DNA from: Vibrio sp. J1-1
Lineage (GTDB): Bacteria; Pseudomonadota; Gammaproteobacteria; Enterobacterales; Vibrionaceae
Assembly: GCF_021728395.1 (NCBI RefSeq)
Contig: NZ_JAKKCM010000015.1
Span: 1-64,000 of the forward strand
DNA length: 64,000 nt
Direction: 5' to 3'
This document shows positions 48,278-58,659 of this stretch, one piece after another. Made by a program: the position numbers and the translations under genes. The stretch's first letter is position 1; the number at the start of each line of letters is the position of its first letter. The notes below the pieces were generated by a model that did not search any database, was not told the origin of the DNA, and saw only the letters and a list, made by a program, of their open reading frames with translations.

Positions 48278-51187
48278 ATGACATTTGCTTTGGGGCAGCG
48301 CTGGATTAGCGATACGGAAAGCGATTTAGGTTTAGGTACGGTAGTTGCGATGGATGCCCGTACTGTGACGTTGATGTTTGCAGCATCAGAGGAAAACCGA
48401 GTTTACGCACGCAATGATGCACCTGTTACCCGAGTGACGTTTAACGTTGGTGATGTTATCGATTGCCAGGAAGGTTGGTCTCTGAAAGTTGAAGAAGTGC
48501 TGGAAGATGAAGGTCTGTACACCTACTTCGGTACTCGAGAAGACACACAGGAAACGGCGGTCGTACTGCGTGAGATTTTTCTGAGCAACCAAATTCGCTT
48601 CAACAAGCCTCAAGATAAGTTGTATGCGGGTCAGATTGACCGCATGGACAACTTCGTTCTGCGTTACCGTGCACTAACCAATCAGTTTGAACAACATAAG
48701 AGCCCAATGCGTGGCCTTTGCGGTATGCGTGCTGGTCTGATCCCCCATCAGCTTTACATTGCGCATGAAGTCGGTCGCCGTCATGCTCCTCGTGTTTTAC
48801 TGGCTGATGAAGTTGGTTTAGGTAAAACCATCGAAGCGGGTATGATCATTCATCAGCAAGTCTTGTCTGGCCGCGCTGAGCGCATTTTGATCGTGGTGCC
48901 TGAAACACTGCAACATCAATGGCTGGTAGAGATGATGCGTCGTTTCAATCTGCATTTCTCAATCTTTGATGAAGAGCGCTGTGTTGAAGCGTTCGCGGAT
49001 GCAGAAAACCCATTTGATACCCAACAATACGTGTTGTGTTCACTGGACTTCCTACGCAAGAGCCGTAAGCGTTTTGAGCAAGCTCTGGAAGGCGAATGGG
49101 ATCTACTGGTCGTCGATGAGGCGCATCACCTAGAGTGGAGTCAGGACAAACCAAGCCGTGAATACCAAGTTGTTGAAGGTTTGGCTGAACGCACACCGGG
49201 CGTATTACTACTGACCGCAACACCAGAGCAATTAGGTCGTGAAAGTCACTTTGCTCGTCTGCGCTTGCTTGACCCTGATCGTTTTTACGATTACGAGGCG
49301 TTCGTTGAGGAAGAAGAGCAATATGCCCCAGTCGCTGACGCGATTACTTCTCTGTTTACTGGTGAAAAGCTGCCGAACGACGCCAAAAACCAAATCACTG
49401 AATTGCTGTCTGAGCAGGATGTTGAACCGCTTTTCCGGATTATTGAAAGCAACAGTGATGAAGAGGACAAAGCGTCCGCCCGTCAGGAATTGATCGACAA
49501 CCTGATGGACCGTCACGGTACGGGCCGTGTTCTATTCCGAAACACGCGTGCGGCAATCAAAGGATTCCCAGCGCGTAATGTGCACTTGATGCCAATGGAT
49601 ATTCCACAGCAATACACGACCTCAATGCGTGTCGCTGGCATGATTGGCGGCAAGATGAGCTCTGAAGCTCGTGCGATGAAAAACCTTTACCCTGAAGAAA
49701 TTTTCCAGGAGTTTGAAGGTGACGAATCAAGCTGGTGGCAGTTTGACTCACGTGTGAACTGGCTACTGGAAAAAGTAACAGAAAAACGCAGCGAGAAGAT
49801 CTTGGTTATCGCTTCTCGTGCAAGCACGGCTTTGCAGTTAGAGCAGGCGTTACGTGAACGTGAAGGCATCCGCGCGACAGTATTCCACGAAGGCATGTCT
49901 ATTCTAGAACGCGACAAAGCCGCGGCTTACTTTGCTCAAGAAGAGGGCGGAGCTCAGGTTCTTATCTGTAGTGAAATTGGCTCAGAAGGTCGTAACTTCC
50001 AGTTTGCTAACCAGTTAGTGATGTTTGATCTGCCGTTTAACCCAGACTTGCTTGAACAGCGTATCGGTCGTTTAGATCGTATCGGGCAAAACCGCGATAT
50101 TGATATTCACGTTCCTTACCTGAAAGGTACATCTCAGGCGATCCTGGCTCGTTGGTTCGATGAAGGTTTGAATGCTTTTGCTGAAACCTGTCCGACTGGC
50201 CGCGCTGTTTACGATAAGTACTCGGATGCTTTGATTGAGATTCTGGCATCTGGCGATATTAGTGAGCTGGACGACATCATCGAAGAATCAGCGAAAATGA
50301 ACAAACAGCTGAAGTCTCAATTGGAACAAGGTCGTGACCGTTTGCTAGAAATGCACTCTAACGGCGGCGAGAAAGCGCAACAAATCGTTGAGAAAATCTC
50401 CTCAACGGACGGCGATACTAATCTGGTGACCTTTGCTCTATCACTGTTCGACACGATTGGTCTGAACCAGGACGACAAGGGTGAAAACGCACTGGTTGTG
50501 ACGCCATCTGAACACATGATGGTACCGAGCTACCCAGGCCTGCCTTATGAAGGTGCGACCATCACTTTCGATCGTGAAACCGCTCTGTCTCGTGAAGATA
50601 TGCACTTTATCAGCTGGGAGCACCCAATGATCCAAGGTGGTATCGATCTTCTGATGAGCGAAGGCGTGGGTACGTCTGCAGTTTCTTTGCTGAAGAATAA
50701 AGCCCTACCAGTCGGCACGATTCTGCTTGAATTGATTTACGCTGTGGATGCCCAAGCTCCGAAACGCAGTGGGATTGCTCGCTTCTTGCCGAAAACGCCG
50801 ATTCGCCTAATGATGGATGCTCGCGGTAACGACTTGTCTGCGCAAGTTGAGTTTGAAAGCTTCAACCGTCAGCTTAGCCCGGTAAACCGCCACCTTAGCA
50901 GTAAGCTGGTGACGTCCGTGCAAAAAGATGTGCATCGTTTGATAGAAGCGGGTGAGGAACTGGTTGAGCAGAAAGTCGAAGAAGTGCGCAAGCAGGCTCA
51001 GCAAGATATGCAGCATAGTTTGAACGCAGAGCTTGAGCGTTTGCAGGCACTGAAAGCGGTCAATCCGAACATTCGTGATGAAGAAATTGAAACGATTGAA
51101 GAACAGATTAAAGAGCTGACAGGCTACATTAACCAAGCTCAGGTCCAGCTGGATTCGTTACGTTTAATTGTGGTTAGTCACAACTAA
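48278..51187 (+). CDS. rapA: RNA polymerase-associated ATPase RapA (HepA)
   Basis: A 969-aa Swi2/Snf2-type ATPase that binds core RNA polymerase and recycles it after termination. It has N-terminal Tudor-like domains (1-110), Walker A DEVGLGKT (about 176-183), a DEAH box in [10 protein letters not shown], helicase motif [15 protein letters not shown], and RapA-specific C-terminal domains. Length matches E. coli (968). In E. coli it is directly followed by rluA; here an NRAMP-like gene on the other strand lies between. Confidence 0.98.
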   Translation: MTFALGQRWISDTESDLGLGTVVAMDARTVTLMFAASEENRVYARNDAPVTRVTFNVGDVIDCQEGWSLKVEEVLEDEGLYTYFGTREDTQETAVVLREIFLSNQIRFNKPQDKLYAGQIDRMDNFVLRYRALTNQFEQHKSPMRGLCGMRAGLIPHQLYIAHEVGRRHAPRVLLADEVGLGKTIEAGMIIHQQVLSGRAERILIVVPETLQHQWLVEMMRRFNLHFSIFDEERCVEAFADAENPFDTQQYVLCSLDFLRKSRKRFEQALEGEWDLLVVDEAHHLEWSQDKPSREYQVVEGLAERTPGVLLLTATPEQLGRESHFARLRLLDPDRFYDYEAFVEEEEQYAPVADAITSLFTGEKLPNDAKNQITELLSEQDVEPLFRIIESNSDEEDKASARQELIDNLMDRHGTGRVLFRNTRAAIKGFPARNVHLMPMDIPQQYTTSMRVAGMIGGKMSSEARAMKNLYPEEIFQEFEGDESSWWQFDSRVNWLLEKVTEKRSEKILVIASRASTALQLEQALREREGIRATVFHEGMSILERDKAAAYFAQEEGGAQVLICSEIGSEGRNFQFANQLVMFDLPFNPDLLEQRIGRLDRIGQNRDIDIHVPYLKGTSQAILARWFDEGLNAFAETCPTGRAVYDKYSDALIEILASGDISELDDIIEESAKMNKQLKSQLEQGRDRLLEMHSNGGEKAQQIVEKISSTDGDTNLVTFALSLFDTIGLNQDDKGENALVVTPSEHMMVPSYPGLPYEGATITFDRETALSREDMHFISWEHPMIQGGIDLLMSEGVGTSAVSLLKNKALPVGTILLELIYAVDAQAPKRSGIARFLPKTPIRLMMDARGNDLSAQVEFESFNRQLSPVNRHLSSKLVTSVQKDVHRLIEAGEELVEQKVEEVRKQAQQDMQHSLNAELERLQALKAVNPNIRDEEIETIEEQIKELTGYINQAQVQLDSLRLIVVSHN

Positions 51188-51210
51188 GCTTAAAGACGCA
51201 AACCAAATAT

Positions 51211-51240
51211 TAAAGGCCTTCAATTGAAGGCCTTTTTCTT
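51211..51240 (+). terminator. rapA terminator
   Basis: AAAGGCCTTC/GAAGGCCTTT with an AATT loop and TTTTTC tail, 24 bp after the rapA stop. Confidence 0.92.
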
Positions 51241-51275
51241 TTTAGATGCGTACTTTTTAGCTGCTTAGCAGCCTA

Positions 51276-52538
51276 TTACATTAGCCACTTCCACCAGATA
51301 AACACCGCTAGGAAGCCGAACAGGTAAATCAAACCGGCAATCGACAACCATTTCAGTTTACGGCCCACGGCCAGTTCCTTAGGCAAGTCTGTTTTACTCA
51401 CAAGGGTGTAGTTTAATAGCGCAAAGAATGGTGTCGTCATAAACGCCAGAATCATCGCAAAGTTCAACATTGGCAATAGCGCTGAAGCCCAAAAGATCAC
51501 GATACCCAGTGCAAGTAAAGAAACGACCAGCATGATCGCGGAGGTAGCTTTCGGGTTTGTGTCTGGTTGCGAGCGCAATAGACGCTGAGAGTCTGAAATA
51601 ACGCGCGAGTAGCCATCAATAACCGTGATTGTACTGCCGAAAATACAAAAGAACGCAATTACCGCGATTAGGTAACGAGACCACTCGCCGATCGTTGAGG
51701 CATACAAACCGACAAGCTGGTGGGAGAAGCCGACCCCAGAACTTTTCAGCTCAACACCAGAGCCATGCAACATCAGTGAGCCCAATGATAAAAAGACAAT
51801 CGCAAGAATCGCAGTACCAATATAACCGACGTTAAAGTCGAACAGAGCAGATCGAGCAGTCACTTCTTGCTCACTGGACTGGCGTTTTAACCATGCCGAG
51901 GTTAAACACGAAATCTCGATAGGAGCAGGCATCCAACCCATCGTCACAACAATAAAGCCAATCGCTGCAATGGACCAAGGTGAAGGCGGCTCGAAGTTCG
52001 CCACTTGCTCAACAGGGTTGCCAAATGCAATCGCGACGGCAAGCAGTGTCGTAATGGCCAGAACTGACATGATGACTTTAGATAGCGTGTCCAGCGCTTT
52101 GTAGTGTCCAGCAAAAAGAATGATCAGACACGTCGCGATCACAATGATGCTCAGTGAGGCCATGGATAACGAAAATGGAATAAAATAGCCCAACAAGCTC
52201 GCACTGAACATTAACAAGGCTGCGGTATTAATCACGGCAGAAACGGCGCTTAAGAATAGAAATGCCCATAGGTAAGGGCGGCCCATTTTCGCGTAGCCTT
52301 CAACCAATGTTTTACCTGTACCCATGGTGTACTGCACGCCTGCGCGGAAAAAAGGGTATTTAAAAAAGTTTACCAGCAGAATAAGCGCGGCGAGTTGCCA
52401 GCCATAGATAGCACCAGCTTTGGTGGATGCGACGAGGTGAGAGCCTCCGACGGCCGCAGAAGCCATAAGGATCCCTGGGCCTAGCGAGCGAAAGAATAAG
52501 GATATTTTGGATTGGGGTGGTGTTATAGCGGAGTCCAT
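51276..52538 (-). CDS. NRAMP-family membrane transporter of the SHLV/GWMPAPIE type
   Basis: A 420-aa protein with about 11 helices related to NRAMP metal transporters. The TM1 motif GPGILMASAAVGGSHLV stands where classic NRAMPs have DPGN, and TM6 has GWMPAPIEI where they have MPH. Both metal-ligand sets are thus missing, and a different conserved set (Ser-His; Met-Pro-Ala-Pro-Ile-Glu) is present. It may carry another ion or compound. The start at 52538 has AAGGA upstream; the 11-residue upstream extension lacks support. It lies in opposite orientation between rapA and rluA. On its minus strand about 50 bp of leader shows no riboswitch. Confidence 0.85.
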   Translation of the reverse strand: MDSAITPPQSKISLFFRSLGPGILMASAAVGGSHLVASTKAGAIYGWQLAALILLVNFFKYPFFRAGVQYTMGTGKTLVEGYAKMGRPYLWAFLFLSAVSAVINTAALLMFSASLLGYFIPFSLSMASLSIIVIATCLIILFAGHYKALDTLSKVIMSVLAITTLLAVAIAFGNPVEQVANFEPPSPWSIAAIGFIVVTMGWMPAPIEISCLTSAWLKRQSSEQEVTARSALFDFNVGYIGTAILAIVFLSLGSLMLHGSGVELKSSGVGFSHQLVGLYASTIGEWSRYLIAVIAFFCIFGSTITVIDGYSRVISDSQRLLRSQPDTNPKATSAIMLVVSLLALGIVIFWASALLPMLNFAMILAFMTTPFFALLNYTLVSKTDLPKELAVGRKLKWLSIAGLIYLFGFLAVFIWWKWLM

Positions 52539-52571
52539 GCTTCGTGTCCTTGTTATTTTATTTGTTCCCAA

Positions 52572-52922
52572 GTGAGCTTGGGCGAGCGCATCACAGCATA
52601 AATTCGGGTGAACGGAGAATTAATGACGTTAAGCACAGTGGTAATGTTTTAATAATGTGTTTGAACCTGAATGTATTTTTTGTATGTCTAATTTGAAGCT
52701 TCAAGGATATGAAGTCTCATGAATAGCAGGCTTTCTCTAGCACTCTATAAAGTTATTACTCACCTTGTCAAACTATATTTACATTCCCGATTTTTGTGTT
52801 TTCGATGCAACGGTTGACATTACATTTCCTTTTGTTTTGTAAGGTTATGGTTTCAAATAAAATGCGTTTTTGATATGTCCTCGCTATAATCGCGGCGTTT
52901 TTATTTTGCAGAGATTCCACTG
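52572..52922. promoter_or_regulatory. rluA upstream region with candidate -10
   Basis: An AT-rich 350-bp gap between the divergent NRAMP-like gene and rluA. A perfect TATAAT at 52885-52890 lies 33 bp before the rluA start and is the best -10; no good -35 is paired with it. I see no hairpin or operator I can name. Confidence 0.4.
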
Positions 52923-53675
52923 ATGGCCATGCTTGAATACACGCCTCCAACCGATCCTTGGATTGATATTGTTTTTGAAGATGATGAGATTCTGGCGGTT
53001 AATAAGCCTTCGGGGCTATTGTCGGTTCCCGGAAGACTTGCTGAGCATTACGATAGTATGTGGAGTCGGCTAAATGAGCAGTATCCGGACATTCAAGTTG
53101 TACATCGTTTGGACATGTCCACTTCGGGGTTAATGGTATTAGCGAAAAATAAACCGGCGGAAAGTGCGCTAAAGAAACAGTTTCAGTATCGTTTAACGCA
53201 CAAAATTTACTACGCCCGTGTTTGGGGGCATCTTGAACAGAAAGAGGGTGAGGTTGACTTGCCGTTGATCTGTGATTGGCCGAATCGTCCATTGCAGAAA
53301 GTCTGCTTTGAAGATGGTAAACCATCCAAAACACAATTCCAGGTTGCTAAACTCGAAGAGCACGAAAATGGTGTGAAGACGACAATTGTACGTCTACTGC
53401 CTATTACAGGCCGGTCTCATCAACTCCGTGTCCACATGCAAGCGATAGGGCATCCCATTGTTGGCGATGAGTTTTACGCAACCGAAGAGGCATTGGCATT
53501 TTCTGAGCGTTTAGAGCTGCACGCTGCTGAGCTGAGCTTTTACCATCCCCAAACGGAGTTACTGAGTCGTATTTTTGTTCCGTGTGATTTTTACCCGGAA
53601 GCTGAAGCGATGATCTTTGACTATTTCGACCCAGAGCGTAAATTACCAGATTACAAAACACTGCCACGTCCATAA
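52923..53675 (+). CDS. rluA: dual-specificity RNA pseudouridine synthase RluA
   Basis: Converts U746 of 23S rRNA and U32 of several tRNAs to pseudouridine. It has 250 aa, with catalytic Asp D64 in HRLDMSTSG, the N-terminal NKPSGLLSVPGRL, and RSHQLRVHMQAIGHPI. It is about 30 residues longer than E. coli RluA at the C-terminus. The rapA-rluA neighbourhood supports RluA over RluC/D. Confidence 0.95.
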   Translation: MAMLEYTPPTDPWIDIVFEDDEILAVNKPSGLLSVPGRLAEHYDSMWSRLNEQYPDIQVVHRLDMSTSGLMVLAKNKPAESALKKQFQYRLTHKIYYARVWGHLEQKEGEVDLPLICDWPNRPLQKVCFEDGKPSKTQFQVAKLEEHENGVKTTIVRLLPITGRSHQLRVHMQAIGHPIVGDEFYATEEALAFSERLELHAAELSFYHPQTELLSRIFVPCDFYPEAEAMIFDYFDPERKLPDYKTLPRP

Positions 53676-53707
53676 ACTCATTCTAAGGCAGTGAACAAGG
53701 AGCCGTT

Positions 53708-54670
53708 ATGTTACTGCCAAAAGTTGTCTTTCTTGACCGGGCGACTATCCCTGCCCATGTTCAAGTACCGCGCCCTAGCTTTGAGCATGAGTGGGTTGAG
53801 TATGGTCTTACTTCACCAGATCAAGTGGTCGAGCGACTTGCTGATGCAGAGATTGTCATCAGCAACAAAGTCATTCTTGATCAGCAAGTGCTGAATCAAT
53901 TGCCTAAGCTACGTATGGTGGCGGTTGCTGCGACTGGTTTTAATAACGTTGATGTTGAATACTGCGCAAACCAAAATATTGCTGTTGCGAATGTTCAAGG
54001 CTATGCGATCCAAACCGTTCCGGAACATGTGATTGCTATGTTGTTCGCGCTACGCCGCAATCTCTTCGGTTATCATCAAGATATTGCAGCAGGCGAGTGG
54101 CAGCGAAACAAGCAGTTTTGCTTTTTCACTCACCCTATTGGTGATATTGGTGGAAGTACATTAGGCATCATAGGTAGTGGTGCATTGGGACAGGCAACAG
54201 CAAAATTAGCGCAAGCTTTAGGGATGAAAGTACTGTTTTCTGAACGAAAAGGTGTGGCTGAATGCCGACAAGGCTATGTACCGTTCGAAGACGTTCTCAA
54301 GCAATCGGATGCAATTACACTGCATTGCCCATTGAATGAACACACGCGTAATCTAATTGCTGACGCGGAGTTAAAGCAAATGAAGCCCACTGCTATCTTG
54401 ATTAATACCGGACGCGGTGGGTTGGTTGACGAACAGGCTGCGGTGGATGCACTGAAAAGTGGTGAAATTTCGGCGGCGGGTTTTGATGTGTTTACTCAAG
54501 AGCCGGCTGATGAAAGCAATCCTTTGATCGCAAACATGGCGATGCCAAACTTGCTGCTGACCCCTCATGTTGCATGGGGCAGTGACTCTTCTATTCAGCG
54601 TTTAGCTGACATCTTAATTGAAAATATTAATGCGTTTGAACGCGGAGAAAGAGTCAACCGCGTTGTATAA
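53708..54670 (+). CDS. D-2-hydroxyacid dehydrogenase (glycerate dehydrogenase-like)
   Basis: A 320-aa NAD(P)-dependent dehydrogenase with the Rossmann motif GIIGSGALGQATAKLA, catalytic Arg in INTGRGGLVDE, Glu in FDVFTQEPAD, and His in TPHVAWGS. It resembles hydroxypyruvate/glycerate dehydrogenases. Substrate is not resolved from sequence; the other glyoxylate-type enzyme of the window is the aminotransferase at 8030. It is 32 bp after rluA and probably co-transcribed. Confidence 0.88.
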   Translation: MLLPKVVFLDRATIPAHVQVPRPSFEHEWVEYGLTSPDQVVERLADAEIVISNKVILDQQVLNQLPKLRMVAVAATGFNNVDVEYCANQNIAVANVQGYAIQTVPEHVIAMLFALRRNLFGYHQDIAAGEWQRNKQFCFFTHPIGDIGGSTLGIIGSGALGQATAKLAQALGMKVLFSERKGVAECRQGYVPFEDVLKQSDAITLHCPLNEHTRNLIADAELKQMKPTAILINTGRGGLVDEQAAVDALKSGEISAAGFDVFTQEPADESNPLIANMAMPNLLLTPHVAWGSDSSIQRLADILIENINAFERGERVNRVV

Positions 54671-54689
54671 GCACTATTGCCTCAATAAA

Positions 54690-54717
54690 AAAAAGCAGAC
54701 GATGTCGTCTGCTTTTA
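54690..54717. terminator. bidirectional terminator between the dehydrogenase and darP
   Basis: AAAAGCAGACGA/TCGTCTGCTTTT stem with flanking A8 and T4, between convergent genes. Confidence 0.92.
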
Positions 54718-54737
54718 TCGGTTTATTTTTCTGAGAA

Positions 54738-55265
54738 TCAGAACTCTTCTTCGTTGAGTCCTTTCAGTATTTGGAAAATTTCTCGGTACGCTTTCGCTGG
54801 CTTACCAGATTTTTTCTCTTTTGCTGCTTGACGAGCAAGTTGACGTAGACGTTGACGATCGGCTTCTGGGTACAGTTCCATTACGTCATCAATGGCTTTA
54901 TCGCCTTCTTCAACCACACGATCACGCAATGCTTCCAGCTTGTGAAAGACTGCCGTCAATTGAGAGTGCTTGTTACGAACTTTATCCAGTGCTGCTTGGA
55001 TTGGTTCTGGATCTTCATGACGCATCAACTTACCGATACGTTGCAATTGGCGACGACGCGCTTCGTTTTTAAAGCGTTGTGCATCAGCAATTGCTTCTCG
55101 CAGGTCTTCGCTCAATGGAAACTTTTCTAGAACGGCAGGCTTTAGGCCTACAAGCTCTTCGCCTAGCTTTTGCAGTTCTTCCATGTCTCGCTTCATCTCG
55201 GATTTACTTACCCAGATGATCTCTTCTTCTGGTTCCCATGGCGCTTTTTGATTCTTACGTGCCAT
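54738..55265 (-). CDS. darP: ribosome biogenesis factor DarP (YjgA, DUF615)
   Basis: A 175-aa all-helical, highly charged protein that binds late 50S precursors and helps peptidyl-transferase centre maturation. The family stretch [21 protein letters not shown] is at the N-terminus and [19 protein letters not shown] near the end. It is divergent from pmbA, as in E. coli. Confidence 0.94.
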   Translation of the reverse strand: MARKNQKAPWEPEEEIIWVSKSEMKRDMEELQKLGEELVGLKPAVLEKFPLSEDLREAIADAQRFKNEARRRQLQRIGKLMRHEDPEPIQAALDKVRNKHSQLTAVFHKLEALRDRVVEEGDKAIDDVMELYPEADRQRLRQLARQAAKEKKSGKPAKAYREIFQILKGLNEEEF

Positions 55266-55375
55266 TTCAGTTGCCTGTGTTTTGATTAATATTATGACTA
55301 TTTTAACAAGAATCGTGGGGAGAAAGCGAAATTCTTGTTATTCTATTGAACATCAAATACAAGATGTGAAAGACA

Positions 55376-56719
55376 ATGGATATTAAACAGCAGGTTGCTG
55401 AGCAACGTACCGAGCTAGAACAGGCCGTCGCAAGAGCACTAAAGCTTGCATCGGCTAAGTCTGATGCCGCAGAAGTCGCAATTACTAAAAGCACTGGTTT
55501 AAGTGTTTCTACCCGTATGGGGGACGTAGAAAATGTCGAATTCAATAGCGATGGTGCACTCGGCATTACCGTTTACCGAGGTCAACGTAAGGGCAGTGCG
55601 TCTACGTCCGATCTGAGTGAGGCTGCGATTGAACAAACCGTTATCGCGGCGCTGGATATTGCTCATTACACATCCGAAGACCCGTTCGCAGGGCCAGCAG
55701 CAAAAGAGTACATGGTTGACTCTATACCAGATTTGGACTTGTTCCATCCAGATTCTCCTGATCCGGATTACGCTGCAAAAGTGGCGATAGCGGCAGAAAA
55801 AGAAGCGCTAAGCTACGACAGCGCCATTAAACAAAGTGATGGTGCGAGCTACGATAGCCACTATGGCGTGAAAGTCTACGGTAATAGTCACGGCCTACTT
55901 GCAAGCTACGCTTCGAGCCGTCATAGCACCAGTTGTTGTGTGATTGGTGTCGGTAAGAACGGAGAAATGGAGCGTGATTACAGCTACACGGTTGCACGTC
56001 ATCGTGATGACCTCTGGACACCAGAAACGGTAGGGCGTAAAGCCGCTGAAAACACCGTAAACCGTTTGGATGCACAGCGACTAAAAACGGGACAATACCC
56101 AATTATGTTTGCCGCAGATGTTGCGACAGGTCTGATTGGTCATTTGGTTATGGCGATAAGTGGTGGCAACCTTTACCGTCAATCGTCCTTCCTTCTTGAT
56201 CATCTTGGTAAGCAAATTCTGCCAGAGTGGTTCAATATTTCAGAGTGCCCGCACGTATTACGCGGTTTGGCATCTAGCCCGTTTGACAGTGAAGGGGTCT
56301 ACACTCAAGATCGTGAAATCATCACCGATGGTGTACTGGCTACTTATTTATTGACCAGTTATGCGGCGCGTAAAATGAAAATGGATCCTACTGGTCATGC
56401 TGGTGGTATTCATAACTGGTACGTGAAATCGACTGGACAAAACTTTGAGCAGATGCTGAAAGAGCTTGGTACTGGCCTGCTGGTAACTGAAGTGATGGGG
56501 CAAGGTGTGAATGTCGTAACGGGGGATTACTCTCGTGGCGCGGCTGGTTTCTGGGTCGAAAACGGTGAAATTCAGTATCCAGTGTCTGAAATTACCATTG
56601 CGGGTAATTTAAAAGAAATGTTCAACAAAATCGTTGCCGTAGGCAGTGATGTGGAAACACGCTCTCAGATTCAGACGGGTTCTATCTTGCTGGATACAAT
56701 GAAGGTTGCTGGCGAGTAA
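55376..56719 (+). CDS. pmbA: TldE/PmbA, non-metal partner of TldD
   Basis: A 447-aa protein homologous to TldD but without the HEXXXH zinc motif, as expected of the partner subunit. It has [22 protein letters not shown] and the C-terminal [21 protein letters not shown]. It works with TldD (44818-46263). It is divergent from darP. The start ATG 55376 has no strong Shine-Dalgarno but matches the family start [18 protein letters not shown]. Confidence 0.95.
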   Translation: MDIKQQVAEQRTELEQAVARALKLASAKSDAAEVAITKSTGLSVSTRMGDVENVEFNSDGALGITVYRGQRKGSASTSDLSEAAIEQTVIAALDIAHYTSEDPFAGPAAKEYMVDSIPDLDLFHPDSPDPDYAAKVAIAAEKEALSYDSAIKQSDGASYDSHYGVKVYGNSHGLLASYASSRHSTSCCVIGVGKNGEMERDYSYTVARHRDDLWTPETVGRKAAENTVNRLDAQRLKTGQYPIMFAADVATGLIGHLVMAISGGNLYRQSSFLLDHLGKQILPEWFNISECPHVLRGLASSPFDSEGVYTQDREIITDGVLATYLLTSYAARKMKMDPTGHAGGIHNWYVKSTGQNFEQMLKELGTGLLVTEVMGQGVNVVTGDYSRGAAGFWVENGEIQYPVSEITIAGNLKEMFNKIVAVGSDVETRSQIQTGSILLDTMKVAGE

Positions 56720-56732
56720 TCTAACCAAATAC

Positions 56733-56764
56733 AAAAAAGCCTGATGTATGCATCAGGCTTTTTT
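56733..56764. terminator. bidirectional terminator between pmbA and mgtE
   Basis: AAAAAGCCTGATG/CATCAGGCTTTTT stem (loop TATG), between convergent genes, with A and T runs on both sides. Confidence 0.93.
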
Positions 56765-56784
56765 ATTATTCGTGAGCGACAACT

Positions 56785-58140
56785 TTAGATCATGATGGTT
56801 GCGAGCCCGAGGAATACCGATAGACCAATAACATCCGTGACGGTTGTCAGCGCCATACCACCAGCCAAAGCCGGATCGATGTTCATCTTTTTCAGCAGAA
56901 TTGGAATGCTCACCCCTGCAATACCGGCAACGAGTAAATTGGTTAGCATTGCTGCAGAGATAATGCCACCTAGCATCCAGTTGCCCTTCCAGGCTACGAC
57001 AATACCACCGATGATCAGCGCCCACATGATGCCGTTAAGCAAACCAATCGCCGCTTCTTTTATCAGCAGTTCGCGTTTATTCGAGTCACCGATGTGACCA
57101 AGGGCAAGGCCTCGAATGACAAGTGCTACTGTCTGGTTGCCAGCAACACCACCCATAGATGGTACGATGGTCATCAAGACCGCAATCGCCGCCATTTGGT
57201 CCAGAGTGGCTTCAAACATGTTAGAAACTGAAGCTGCAGCTAGCGCTGCTAGGACATTGGCACCTAACCAAATACTACGTTTACGCGCAGATTTTACGAC
57301 AGGTGCGAAGGTATCTTCATCATCGTCCATACCCGCCATACTCATCATCGAGTGTTCAGCGTCTTCACGAATAACGTCAACCACGTCATCGATAGTGATA
57401 CGACCAACCAGGTGTTGATTTTCATCCACGACCGGAGCAGACACCCAATTACGACGTTCAAACAGGCTCGCGACATCAGAATCACTGGTGTCCACCATGA
57501 TCGCTTCGTCCGCATCTTCCATAACATCGATAATTTTGACGTCAGGTTGGGTCGTGATCAGCGTTGTGATTGGTAGTTCACCTATCAGTTTGCTTTCTTC
57601 ATCAATGACATACAAAGCATCTGTCGCTTCTGGCAGTTCGCCTTTCATGCGTAGATAGCGTAAGACTACATCGACGTCTACGTCACCACGAATGGTGATA
57701 ACGTCGGTGTTCATTAGTCCACCAGCGGTATCTTCGGGGTAGGACAGGGCTGTTTCAACGCGAAGACGATCTGCTGAGTCCATTTGGGATAGGACTTCGC
57801 GTGATAGATCATCTGGCAAACTACGGAGTACGTAAGCAACGTCATCGGTATCCATGCCTTCTGTCGCTTCTGCAAGCGCTTCAGGCGCCATTTTGGATAC
57901 AAGGTTGTCTTTGACGTCTTCGTTGAGTTCATCAAGAATCTCACCGTAGTCTTCAGGGTCGGTCAGCTGCCAAAGCACGTCACGGCTTTTACGTGGAGCC
58001 GCTTCTAATAGGTGAGCGATATCCTCAGGTTCCATGTCCTGTAGTTGACGGCGAACATGGACGAAGCGTCCGTTTTCCAACGCTTCTGTGACTTCTTGGA
58101 GGGCTTGGTGAGCTTGGTCGAATTCTATTTGCTCTGCCAT
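56785..58140 (-). CDS. mgtE: magnesium transporter MgtE
   Basis: A 451-aa Mg2+ channel. It has a cytoplasmic N domain (about 1-130, LNEDVKDNLVSKMAPEALAEA), a pair of CBS domains (about 135-260), a plug helix, and five membrane helices from about 290 with VPSMGGVAGNQTVALVIRG and the pore Asp near the C-terminus (MALTTVTDVIGLSVFLGLA). Start at 58140 with GGGAGG upstream. No M-box riboswitch is seen; control is probably through Mg2+ gating by the CBS domains. Confidence 0.96.
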   Translation of the reverse strand: MAEQIEFDQAHQALQEVTEALENGRFVHVRRQLQDMEPEDIAHLLEAAPRKSRDVLWQLTDPEDYGEILDELNEDVKDNLVSKMAPEALAEATEGMDTDDVAYVLRSLPDDLSREVLSQMDSADRLRVETALSYPEDTAGGLMNTDVITIRGDVDVDVVLRYLRMKGELPEATDALYVIDEESKLIGELPITTLITTQPDVKIIDVMEDADEAIMVDTSDSDVASLFERRNWVSAPVVDENQHLVGRITIDDVVDVIREDAEHSMMSMAGMDDDEDTFAPVVKSARKRSIWLGANVLAALAAASVSNMFEATLDQMAAIAVLMTIVPSMGGVAGNQTVALVIRGLALGHIGDSNKRELLIKEAAIGLLNGIMWALIIGGIVVAWKGNWMLGGIISAAMLTNLLVAGIAGVSIPILLKKMNIDPALAGGMALTTVTDVIGLSVFLGLATIMI

Positions 58141-58276
58141 TCGTTCCTCCCAATTCCTGATGTTTACAATGCGTTGAATAATAACTTAATTCTAGGCGCC
58201 TTTTAATAACAACTTGTGAAACTAAACAAAATTATTTGCTAAAAGAAAGCAACTCAGCAAAATAACGGAGGGATAT

Positions 58277-58345
58277 ATGACCAAAACTAAAGAAAAACGC
58301 AAAGTTGTTTGCTTAGTTCAGGGTTATGGAGTTGGAAGGAGTTAG
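58277..58345 (+). CDS. candidate 22-aa small protein
   Basis: ATG 58277 is preceded by ACGGAGGGATAT, a strong Shine-Dalgarno at good spacing, and the frame runs 22 codons (MTKTKEKRKVV, then CLVQGYGVGRS) to TAG. The N-terminal half is very basic. It lies in the mgtE-npr gap on the strand opposite to both. The small size means chance cannot be excluded. No homologue is known to me. Confidence 0.35.
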   Translation: MTKTKEKRKVVCLVQGYGVGRS

Positions 58346-58381
58346 CTTAAAGTTATTGATTATATTGCATAAAAAAGTGAA

Positions 58382-58657
58382 TCACTCACCTTCATCAAAT
58401 TTATCTTCAATGAGCAGACACACCGCATCAAGCGCTTGTTCTGCTTGGTCTCCAGCAGCATGAATTGTGACGTATTGACCTTGAGCCGACTCAAGCATAA
58501 GAAGTCCCATCACACTATCAGCTGTGGCGGTAATGTCTTCTTCGTTATCAATGGTGATGACGGCTTCAAAACTTTGTGCCAGCTCCACTAATTTTACTGC
58601 AGCACGCGCATGTAGGCCGAGACGATTTTGGATCAATACTTTGCGACTTAATTCCAC
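58382..58657 (-). CDS. npr: nitrogen-PTS phosphocarrier protein NPr
   Basis: A 91-aa HPr-like protein. The phosphorylation site is H16 in [13 protein letters not shown]. It passes phosphate from PtsP to PtsN. It is the last gene of the kdsD-lpt-rpoN block, 2 bp after rapZ. Only a weak 4-bp hairpin with six T residues follows at 58370-58388. Confidence 0.95.
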   Translation of the reverse strand: MELSRKVLIQNRLGLHARAAVKLVELAQSFEAVITIDNEEDITATADSVMGLLMLESAQGQYVTIHAAGDQAEQALDAVCLLIEDKFDEGE

Positions 58658-58659
58658 CG

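Noticed and set aside
58141-58276. M-box or other Mg2+ riboswitch for mgtE
   Set aside because: The mgtE leader is short and none of the conserved M-box blocks is seen on the minus strand.
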